Below, one piece after another: positions 5,621 through 10,521 of a stretch of 10,521 bases of DNA. The stretch covers positions 1 to 10,521 of the forward strand of contig CAMLKN010000067.1 in NCBI GenBank assembly GCA_946480655.1. Reading direction: 5' to 3'. Source of the stretch: an uncultured Devosia sp. Lineage in GTDB: Bacteria > Pseudomonadota > Alphaproteobacteria > Rhizobiales > Devosiaceae. Positions within the stretch are counted from its first letter, which is position 1; every line of letters begins with the position of its first letter. The notes below the pieces were generated by a model. The model made no database searches, was not told the DNA's origin, and saw only the letters and a program-made list of their open reading frames with translations. A program made the translations under genes and the position numbers.

Positions 5621-6151
5621 ATGGCCAAGCGCTGGTACATCGTTCAGGCGTATTCGAACTTCGAGCGCAAGGTGGCGGAGGATATCCGTCTCAAGGTTGC
5701 GCAGAAGAAGCTCGAGCACCTGTTTGAAGACGTGATCGTCCCGACTGAGAAGGTTGTGGAGATCCGTCGCGGCCGCAAGGTGGACACCGAGCGCAAGTTC
5801 TTCCCGGGATATGTCCTGGTGAAGATGGACATGACCGACGAGGCGTTCCATCTCATCAAGAACACCCCCAAGGTTACCGGTTTCCTCGGCGCGGACAACA
5901 AGCCCATGCCGATCTCGGAGAGCGAGGCCATGTCGATCCTGCAGCAGGTGCAGGAAGGCGTGGATCATCCCAAGCCCTCCGTCAGCTTCGAAGTGGGCGA
6001 GAACGTGCGCGTGTCCGACGGTCCCTTCGCCAGCTTCAACGGCGTCGTCGAAGAGGTGGACGAAGAGCGTTCCCGCCTCAAGGTCGAGGTCTCGATTTTC
6101 GGTCGCCCCACTCCGGTGGAGCTCGAATACGGTCAGGTCGAAAAGGTCTGA
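5621..6151 (+). CDS. nusG: Transcription termination/antitermination protein NusG
   Basis: NusG is an RNA polymerase elongation factor that bridges polymerase to Rho or to ribosomal protein S10. It has 176 residues, the typical length. The NGN domain spans roughly 1-120, with the KRWYIVQAYSNFE start and the conserved KFFPGYVLVKM (59-69), which contacts the polymerase clamp. The C-terminal KOW domain spans roughly 124-176, with VGENVRVSDGPFASFNGVVE (126-145). The start matches the family N-terminus. The nearest purine-rich ribosome site, GGGAG at 5604-5608, is about 12 bases from the ATG, which is long, so initiation may depend partly on coupling to secE. It is followed by a 105-nt leader before rplK. 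Confidence 0.98.
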   Translation: MAKRWYIVQAYSNFERKVAEDIRLKVAQKKLEHLFEDVIVPTEKVVEIRRGRKVDTERKFFPGYVLVKMDMTDEAFHLIKNTPKVTGFLGADNKPMPISESEAMSILQQVQEGVDHPKPSVSFEVGENVRVSDGPFASFNGVVEEVDEERSRLKVEVSIFGRPTPVELEYGQVEKV

Positions 6152-6256
6152 TCTCCCCGGGGAAACCCGGAAAACCCGTGGAAGGGGATGGCGCTTTGCC
6201 AGCGTCAGGAAACCGCACCACGGCTCAACTGCCTTCGGGCAAACAGAGGATAGAAA
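6152..6256 (+). promoter_or_regulatory. rplK-rplA leader with two hairpins, possible L1 control region
   Basis: Directly after the nusG stop is CCGGG-GAAA-CCCGG (6157-6170), a GNRA-loop hairpin with no T-run. A second hairpin pairs TGGCGCT (6189-6195) with AGCGTCA (6201-6207), including one G-U pair. In E. coli, ribosomal protein L1 represses its own operon by binding the leader in front of the L11 gene, and a structured leader here is consistent with that. I could not confirm the L1-binding consensus by eye. Confidence 0.4.
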
Positions 6257-6685
6257 ATGGCAAAGAAAGTCACTGGTTACGTCAAGCTGCAGGTTCCTGC
6301 CGGCTCGGCTACCCCGTCGCCCCCGATCGGCCCGGCCCTCGGTCAGCGCGGTCTGAACATCATGGAATTCTGCAAGGCCTTCAACGCGGCCACGCAGGAA
6401 ATGGAAAAGGGCTCGCCCATTCCGGTCGTGATCACCGCCTATGCCGACAAGAGCTTCACCTTCGAGATGAAGCAGCCGCCGGTTACCTACTTCATCAAGA
6501 AGGCCGTTGGCCTCAAGTCCGGTTCGAAGAATCCGGGCAAGGAATCTGCCGGCACCATCACGCAGGCGCAGCTGCGCGATATCGCTGCCAAGAAGATGAA
6601 GGATCTCAACGCTGACGATATCGAGGCTGCCGTCTCGATGATCGCCGGCTCTGCCCGTTCCATGGGCATCCAGGTCGAGGGCTAA
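6257..6685 (+). CDS. rplK: 50S ribosomal protein L11
   Basis: L11 is part of the GTPase-associated centre at the base of the ribosomal stalk and binds 23S rRNA helices 43-44. Its length of 142 residues is exactly typical. The N-terminal domain contains [20 protein letters not shown] (7-26), including the prolines of the thiostrepton-site loop, then [20 protein letters not shown] (27-46). The rRNA-binding C-terminal domain contains [20 protein letters not shown] (87-106) and ends SMGIQVEG. The ribosome site AGAGGA (6245-6250) is six bases from the ATG. rplA starts four bases after the stop. Confidence 0.98.
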   Translation: MAKKVTGYVKLQVPAGSATPSPPIGPALGQRGLNIMEFCKAFNAATQEMEKGSPIPVVITAYADKSFTFEMKQPPVTYFIKKAVGLKSGSKNPGKESAGTITQAQLRDIAAKKMKDLNADDIEAAVSMIAGSARSMGIQVEG

Positions 6686-6689
6686 GAAT

Positions 6690-7382
6690 ATGGCAAAGAT
6701 CGCAAAGAAGGTCGCCAAGGCCCGTGAAGGCATCGACCGCAACAAGCTCTACGGTCTCGAAGAGGCCGTGAAGATGGTCAAGGCTCGCGCTTCGGCCAAG
6801 TTCGACGAAACCGTCGAGATCGCGATGAACCTGGGCGTTGACCCCCGCCACGCCGACCAGATGGTCCGCGGCGTCGTCAACCTGCCCAACGGCACCGGCA
6901 AGACCGTTCGCGTCGCCGTGTTCGCCCGTGGCGCCAAGGCCGACGAAGCCAAGGCCGCCGGTGCTGACATTGTCGGCGCCGAAGACCTGCTGGAAGTCAT
7001 CCAGGGCGGCAAGATCGATTTCGATCGCTGCATTGCCACCCCGGACATGATGCCGCTGGTCGGTCGCCTCGGTAAGGTCCTGGGCCCGCGCAACCTGATG
7101 CCGAACCCCAAGGTCGGCACCGTGACCATGGACGTCAAGGGCGCCGTTGGTGCTGCCAAGGGCGGCGCCGTGGAATACCGCGTCGAGAAGGCTGGTATCA
7201 TCCATGCCGGTATCGGCAAGGTCTCGTTCTCGGAAGAAGCCCTTCTGCAGAACATCAAGGCCTTTACCGACGCCGTCGTGAAGTCCAAGCCGGCTGGTGC
7301 CAAGGGCACCTATGTCAAGAAGGTCGCCGTGTCCTCGACCATGGGCCCGGGCGTCCATGTCGAGCCGTCCTCGGCCATCTGA
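6690..7382 (+). CDS. rplA: 50S ribosomal protein L1
   Basis: L1 forms the mobile L1 stalk that releases deacylated tRNA, and in many bacteria it represses its own mRNA. It has 230 residues, within the usual 228-235. Recognisable features are [20 protein letters not shown] (37-56), the nucleotide-fold middle domain with VAVFARG (75-81), and the family signature [16 protein letters not shown] (131-146), then [14 protein letters not shown] (167-180). The ribosome site GAGGG (6677-6681) lies inside the last codons of rplK, so the two genes are coupled. A terminator-like hairpin follows eleven bases after the stop. Confidence 0.98.
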   Translation: MAKIAKKVAKAREGIDRNKLYGLEEAVKMVKARASAKFDETVEIAMNLGVDPRHADQMVRGVVNLPNGTGKTVRVAVFARGAKADEAKAAGADIVGAEDLLEVIQGGKIDFDRCIATPDMMPLVGRLGKVLGPRNLMPNPKVGTVTMDVKGAVGAAKGGAVEYRVEKAGIIHAGIGKVSFSEEALLQNIKAFTDAVVKSKPAGAKGTYVKKVAVSSTMGPGVHVEPSSAI

Positions 7383-7392
7383 TCGAAGAATT

Positions 7393-7415
7393 CCGGGCGG
7401 TTCGCCGCCCGGTTT
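7393..7415 (+). terminator. UUCG-loop terminator or attenuator after rplA
   Basis: A perfect 8-bp stem, CCGGGCGG / CCGCCCGG (7393-7400, 7405-7412), closes a very stable TTCG tetraloop and is followed by only three T's. The short T-run suggests partial termination, which would set the ratio of rplKA to rplJL transcript. A small CTCCC-AC-GGGAG palindrome follows at 7421-7432. Confidence 0.7.
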
Positions 7416-7432
7416 CATCCCTCCCACGGGAG

Positions 7433-7690
7433 AGATGTAAAAGTCCTGTCCGAGACTGCCGGCCGGCATCATGCCGTTAATTCCGAATGGAGCCAGCAAT
7501 AGACGGGGTGAGACCCAATTCCGGGCCGAATGGCTCATACGGGTTGCGGTTCGAACCTAAGCCAGTTGCCCCTCGCGGGCACTCGGTTGGCAGGCACTAA
7601 CCGTTGTTCCCCGGTCCCAAAAGGGCAGGGGGCAGCAATTGGCAATGGTTCCATGGCAGATGCCATGGGGCTAATTTGTGGAGACTAGCT
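7433..7690 (+). promoter_or_regulatory. Structured rplJ leader, candidate L10-binding autoregulatory region
   Basis: This 258-nt gap has no gene but several ordered hairpins. TGGCT/AGCCA (7531-7535, 7560-7564) is stacked by an asymmetric internal loop on GGTT/AACC (7542-7545, 7554-7557). Next come TGCCC/GGGCA (7567-7571, 7577-7581) and CGGTT/AACCG (7584-7588, 7599-7603). Just before the ribosome site is CCATGGCA-GA-TGCCATGG (7651-7668). The L10-L12 complex represses rplJ translation by binding such a leader in E. coli, and L10 leaders are widespread. The position, length and asymmetric internal loop fit, but the match to the known L10 leader consensus is not verified. Confidence 0.55.
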
Positions 7691-8209
7691 TTGGAAAGAG
7701 CGGAAAAGAGTGCAGTCATTGCCTCGCTCCAGGAAGCCCTCGCGGGCGCTGGATCGATCGTGGTTGCGCACAATACCGGCCTGACCGTCGCTGCGTTCAC
7801 TGACCTGCGCGTGCAGGTCAAGAAGGCTGGCGGCAAGGTCAAGGTCGCAAAGAACCGCCTTGCCAAGCTCGCTCTGAAGGAAACCGATGTCGCTGACATT
7901 TCGGACCTGTTCACCGGTCCGACCGTCATCGCCTATGCGGAAGATCCCGTCGCTGCGCCCAAGATCGCAGCGGCCTTCGCCGAGAAGAACCAGAAGTTCG
8001 TGATTCTCGGTGGTGCCATGGGTTCGACTGCTCTGGACGCCAATGGCGTCAAGGCGCTGGCGACCATGCCGTCGCTCGACGAACTGCGCGCCAAGCTCGC
8101 AGGCCTCGTCAAGCAGCCGGCACAGAACATCGCTTCCATCCTCGTGCAGCCGGGTGCGGGCATTGCTCGCGTCCTCAAGGCTCACGCGGAAAAGAGCGAA
8201 GCGGCGTAA
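7691..8209 (+). CDS. rplJ: 50S ribosomal protein L10 (TTG start)
   Basis: L10 anchors the L7/L12 dimers to the ribosome as the stalk base. It has 172 residues from the TTG at 7691-7693, within the family range. The family N-terminus MERAEK begins exactly at this codon, and GGAG at 7680-7683 is seven bases upstream. The frame is open back to an ATG at 7604, but that extension runs through the structured leader and has no L10 counterpart. Motifs are SIVVAHNTGLTV (22-33), the rRNA-binding KVAKNRLAKLAL (51-62), and the C-terminal helices that bind L12 (IARVLKAHAEKSEAA). TTG is a weak start, suited to a gene under translational control. rplL follows after 57 bp. Confidence 0.95.
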   Translation: MERAEKSAVIASLQEALAGAGSIVVAHNTGLTVAAFTDLRVQVKKAGGKVKVAKNRLAKLALKETDVADISDLFTGPTVIAYAEDPVAAPKIAAAFAEKNQKFVILGGAMGSTALDANGVKALATMPSLDELRAKLAGLVKQPAQNIASILVQPGAGIARVLKAHAEKSEAA

Positions 8210-8266
8210 GGCCGTTCCAAACTAACTCAACATTCGAAACCGAACCCAAACTGGAAAGAGTATAAA

Positions 8267-8644
8267 ATGGCTGATCTCGCCAAGCTCGTAGACGACCTCT
8301 CGGCCCTGACCGTTCTGGAAGCTTCCGAACTGTCCAAGATGCTGGAAGAAAAGTGGGGCGTCTCCGCCGCCGCTCCGGTTGCTGTTGCCGCTGCTGGTGG
8401 CGCTGCTGCCCCGGCCGCTGCTGCTGAAGAAAAGACTGAATTCGACGTGATCCTGGCCGCCTTCGGCGACAACAAGATCAACGTCATCAAGGAAGTCCGC
8501 GCCATCACCGGCCTGGGCCTGGGCGAAGCCAAGGCTCTGGTTGAAGGCGCTCCGAAGGCCGTCAAGGAAGGCGTGTCGAAGGCTGAAGCCGAAGACATCA
8601 AGAAGAAGCTGGAAGATGCCGGCGCCAAGGTCGAACTGAAGTAA
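8267..8644 (+). CDS. rplL: 50S ribosomal protein L7/L12
   Basis: This is the multi-copy stalk protein that recruits the translational GTPases EF-Tu, EF-G and IF2. It has 125 residues, typical length. The N-terminal dimerisation domain (1-33) contains [20 protein letters not shown]. The flexible hinge (about 34-53) is almost entirely Ala, Gly, Val and Pro. The C-terminal domain (about 55-125) contains the factor-binding stretch [20 protein letters not shown] (70-89) and ends AGAKVELK. The ribosome site GGAAAGAG (8253-8260) is six bases from the ATG. A strong terminator lies 22 bases after the stop. Confidence 0.98.
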   Translation: MADLAKLVDDLSALTVLEASELSKMLEEKWGVSAAAPVAVAAAGGAAAPAAAAEEKTEFDVILAAFGDNKINVIKEVRAITGLGLGEAKALVEGAPKAVKEGVSKAEAEDIKKKLEDAGAKVELK

Positions 8645-8666
8645 TTTCAGTTAAGACTTGAAAAAT

Positions 8667-8699
8667 GCGAGGCGGCGCTGTATGTGCCGTCTCGCTTTT
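8667..8699 (+). terminator. Rho-independent terminator after rplL
   Basis: A 12-bp stem, GCGAGGCGGCGC / GTGCCGTCTCGC (8667-8678, 8684-8695, two G-U pairs), has the loop TGTAT. It is followed by TTTT and, a few bases later, a further T-rich CCGTTTTC. This is the best terminator in the window. As rpoB is the next gene, it probably acts as an attenuator that keeps polymerase subunit transcripts below ribosomal protein transcripts, as between rplL and rpoB in E. coli. Confidence 0.8.
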
Positions 8700-9049
8700 C
8701 CGTTTTCTACGGAATGATTCGCTAGGGCCGATTGGATGGGTCCAGGCGCCAATTTGCGGAAATATATGACGAATTTGGATGTCGCGGGCAGCTTGCAGCC
8801 TCTGATGACCTCGCCGTGGGCTTGCCTGCGTGCGGGGCTTTAGTCGCTGATCACACTGCTGTGATCGTGTTTTTTCGGGTCGAAAGCACGATTGAGCGTC
8901 GTCCGGTGACCCATTGAATTGACTACCAGGCATATATCCCGAGCGCCGACGGCTGATAGTCGGGTCTTTGGATATCTGCCTCCGAGACAAGCAAAAATGG
9001 AGCGCCACGCCGGCAGGTGGGGGCGCGATAACCAGAAACAGGAGCTTTC
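8700..9049 (+). other. rplL-rpoB intergenic region, no gene recognised
   Basis: The stretch after the terminator holds no convincing gene; the one short plus-strand frame (8732-8917) lacks a ribosome site and crosses a hairpin. I found no well-spaced promoter: TTGAAT and TTGACT near 8914-8924 have no properly placed -10 box. The rpoB ribosome site AGGAG is at 9040-9044. Confidence 0.5.
8849..8875 (+). terminator. Second terminator-like hairpin before rpoB
   Basis: GATCACA-CTGC-TGTGATC (8849-8866) is a perfect 7-bp stem, followed after three bases by six T's (8870-8875). An overlapping alternative hairpin, ATCGTG...CACGAT (8864-8869 with 8887-8892) plus TTTC/GAAA (8873-8876 with 8882-8885), would sequester the T-run in the finished RNA. 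The first may be a weak terminator. The second may be a processing or decay structure, since it is completed only after the T-run has been transcribed. Confidence 0.5.
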
Positions 9050-10521
9050 ATGGCTACCACGTTCAACGGCCGCCGCAAGGTTCGCAAGTCCTTCGGTTCC
9101 ATCCGCGAAGTCACGGAGCTGCCCAACCTGATCGAAGTCCAGAAGGCTTCCTATGATCAGTTCCTCCAGGTCGATGAGCCCAAGGGCGGTCGTCCGGAAG
9201 AAGGGTTGCAGTCCGTCTTCAAGTCGGTGTTCCCGATCACGGATTTCTCCAACACGGCGAGCCTGGAATTCGTGCGCTACGAATTCGAGCAGCCCAAGTA
9301 TGACATCGACGAGTGCCGTGCGCGCGACATGACTTTCGCTGCCCCGCTCAAGGTGACGCTGCGGCTGATCGTGTTCGAAGTGGACGAGGAAACCGGCGCC
9401 CGTTCGGTCAAGGACATCAAGGAGCAGGACGTCTACATGGGCGACATGCCCTTCATGACGTCGAACGGCACCTTCATCGTCAACGGCACCGAGCGCGTCA
9501 TCGTCTCGCAGATGCACCGTTCGCCGGGCGTGTTCTTCGATCACGACAAGGGCAAGACCCATTCGTCGGGCAAGCTGCTGTTTGCCGGCCGCATCATTCC
9601 CTATCGCGGTTCCTGGCTCGACATCGAGTTCGACGCCAAGGACATCGTCTACGCGCGTATCGACCGTCGCCGCAAGATTCCGGTCACCTCGCTGCTCAAG
9701 GCACTGGGCATGGATGCCGAGGAAATCCTCGACACCTATTACACCAAGCTGCAGTACGAGAAGACCGAGAAGGGCTGGCGCGTTCCCTACGATGCCGAGA
9801 AGTGGAAGGGCGCCAAGCCGACCCACGACCTGATCGACGCCAAGACCGGCGACGTCGTGCATGAGGGTGGCAAGAAGCTTTCGGCCCGCCAGGCCAAGAA
9901 GCTGGCCGAGAATGGCCTGACCCATCTGCTCGCTGTCGACGAAGACCTCTACGGCATGTATGTCGCGGAAGACCTGGTCAACCTCAAGACTGGTGAAATC
10001 TACGCCGAAGCCGGCGACGAGCTTGATGAGAAGCTGCTGACGAACCTGGTCAGCAAGGGTTTCGACGAGCTGCCGATCCTCGACATCGACCACATCACCA
10101 TCGGTGCCTATATCCGCAACACGCTGGCTGTGGACAAGAACGAGAGCCGTGAAGACGCTCTCTTCGACATCTACCGCGTGATGCGTCCGGGCGAACCGCC
10201 GACCGTCGAAACCGCCGAAGCGATGTTCCAGTCGCTGTTCTTTGACGCCGAACGCTACGACCTCTCGGCCGTTGGCCGCGTCAAGATGAACATGCGCCTC
10301 GAACTCGATGCGCCCGACACCATGCGCACCCTGCGCAAGGAAGACATCGTCGAAGTCGTCCGCACCCTCGTGGACCTGCGCGATGGCCGTGGCGAGATCG
10401 ACGACATCGACAACCTAGGCAACCGCCGCGTTCGCTCGGTCGGCGAACTCATGGAAAACTCCTACCGCCTTGGCCTGCTCCGCATGGAACGCGCCATCAA
10501 GGAGCGCATGAGCTCGGTCGA
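9050..10521 (+). CDS. rpoB: DNA-directed RNA polymerase subunit beta, partial (C-terminus beyond right edge)
   Basis: This is the catalytic beta subunit of RNA polymerase. The first 490 residues of about 1,350-1,380 are visible, open at the right edge with no internal stop. The N-terminus reads [20 protein letters not shown], then [17 protein letters not shown], typical of alphaproteobacterial RpoB. The protrusion contains [20 protein letters not shown] (about 130-149) and [20 protein letters not shown] (about 151-170). The lobe follows with [19 protein letters not shown]. The end reads [17 protein letters not shown] then [13 protein letters not shown], just before the rifampicin-resistance region, which lies outside the window. 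The ATG at 9050 has AGGAG five bases upstream. The gene is preceded by two terminator-like hairpins, so part of its expression is probably read-through from the ribosomal protein genes. Confidence 0.98.
   Translation, partial: MATTFNGRRKVRKSFGSIREVTELPNLIEVQKASYDQFLQVDEPKGGRPEEGLQSVFKSVFPITDFSNTASLEFVRYEFEQPKYDIDECRARDMTFAAPLKVTLRLIVFEVDEETGARSVKDIKEQDVYMGDMPFMTSNGTFIVNGTERVIVSQMHRSPGVFFDHDKGKTHSSGKLLFAGRIIPYRGSWLDIEFDAKDIVYARIDRRRKIPVTSLLKALGMDAEEILDTYYTKLQYEKTEKGWRVPYDAEKWKGAKPTHDLIDAKTGDVVHEGGKKLSARQAKKLAENGLTHLLAVDEDLYGMYVAEDLVNLKTGEIYAEAGDELDEKLLTNLVSKGFDELPILDIDHITIGAYIRNTLAVDKNESREDALFDIYRVMRPGEPPTVETAEAMFQSLFFDAERYDLSAVGRVKMNMRLELDAPDTMRTLRKEDIVEVVRTLVDLRDGRGEIDDIDNLGNRRVRSVGELMENSYRLGLLRMERAIKERMSSV

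Noticed and set aside
5576..6745. Minus-strand open frame of 389 codons opposite nusG and rplK
   Set aside because: It is antisense to two certain genes and crosses their gap; no family resemblance.
6606..7538. Minus-strand open frame of 310 codons opposite rplA
   Set aside because: It is a shadow of the highly biased rplA frame and runs through the terminator hairpin after it.
7604..7690. 29-residue N-terminal extension of L10
   Set aside because: It covers the structured leader and has no family counterpart; the TTG at 7691 begins the conserved MERAEK sequence.
8849..8866. CRP/FNR-like site
   Set aside because: The half-sites are in the wrong order (TCACA...TGTGA instead of TGTGA...TCACA) and the T-run fits a hairpin terminator better.
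8598..9008. Minus-strand open frame of 136 codons across the rplL end and the rpoB upstream gap
   Set aside because: It overlaps rplL and two hairpins, has no ribosome site, and its composition (many Arg, Ser, Pro, Gln) is typical of a noise frame.
8840..10093. Minus-strand open frame of 417 codons opposite rpoB
   Set aside because: It is a shadow of rpoB; rpoB itself is certain from its conserved motifs.
1..10521. CRISPR array, insertion sequence, prophage or toxin-antitoxin genes
   Set aside because: No regularly spaced direct repeats, transposase, integrase or phage motifs were seen on either strand.

Overview
The window looks like chromosomal DNA from an alphaproteobacterium, probably of the order Hyphomicrobiales (Rhizobiales); a Devosia-like organism would fit. 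The reasons are the GC-rich third codon positions, the gene order tRNA-Trp / secE / nusG / rplK / rplA / rplJ / rplL / rpoB, and a GGATCCCGG...CCGGGATGACA-type intergenic palindrome of the kind common in alphaproteobacteria. The genus is an inference from general appearance, not from a database search.

Left part (1-4114, minus strand): a complete sugar ABC importer in the order ytfQ (binding protein, GTG start at 4114), ytfR (double ATPase), ytfT (permease), yjfF (second permease, C-terminal half cut off by the left edge). The last three genes are joined by 4-bp ATGA overlaps. A 72-bp double-hairpin palindrome lies in the 145-bp ytfQ-ytfR gap. All four proteins resemble the E. coli YtfQRT-YjfF galactofuranose importer over their visible length. 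An AT-rich segment upstream of ytfQ (about 4168-4265) carries two TATAAT boxes and an 11-bp palindrome, and probably holds the operon's promoter and operator.

Middle part (4115-5384): a tRNA-Trp (CCA anticodon, encoded CCA end) on the plus strand, about 270 bp without a recognisable gene, then a small minus-strand gene of 88 codons with a strong Shine-Dalgarno sequence and no family that I recognise. The divergent gap between this gene and secE holds three inverted repeats and candidate promoters in both directions.

Right part (5385-10521, plus strand): the secE-nusG-rplK-rplA-rplJ-rplL-rpoB cluster. It encodes a translocon subunit, the transcription elongation factor NusG, the L11/L1 and L10/L12 stalk proteins, and the first 490 residues of RNA polymerase beta. 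Control appears to lie in the non-coding gaps: a leader before rplK, a UUCG-loop terminator after rplA, a roughly 260-nt structured leader before rplJ (TTG start), a strong terminator after rplL, and a second terminator-like hairpin before rpoB.

Most of the window is ordinary core genome. I see no evidence of a new defence, mobile or biosynthetic system. The items most worth checking are the unassigned 88-aa gene, the repeat cluster beside it, the rplJ leader, and the palindrome inside the transporter operon.
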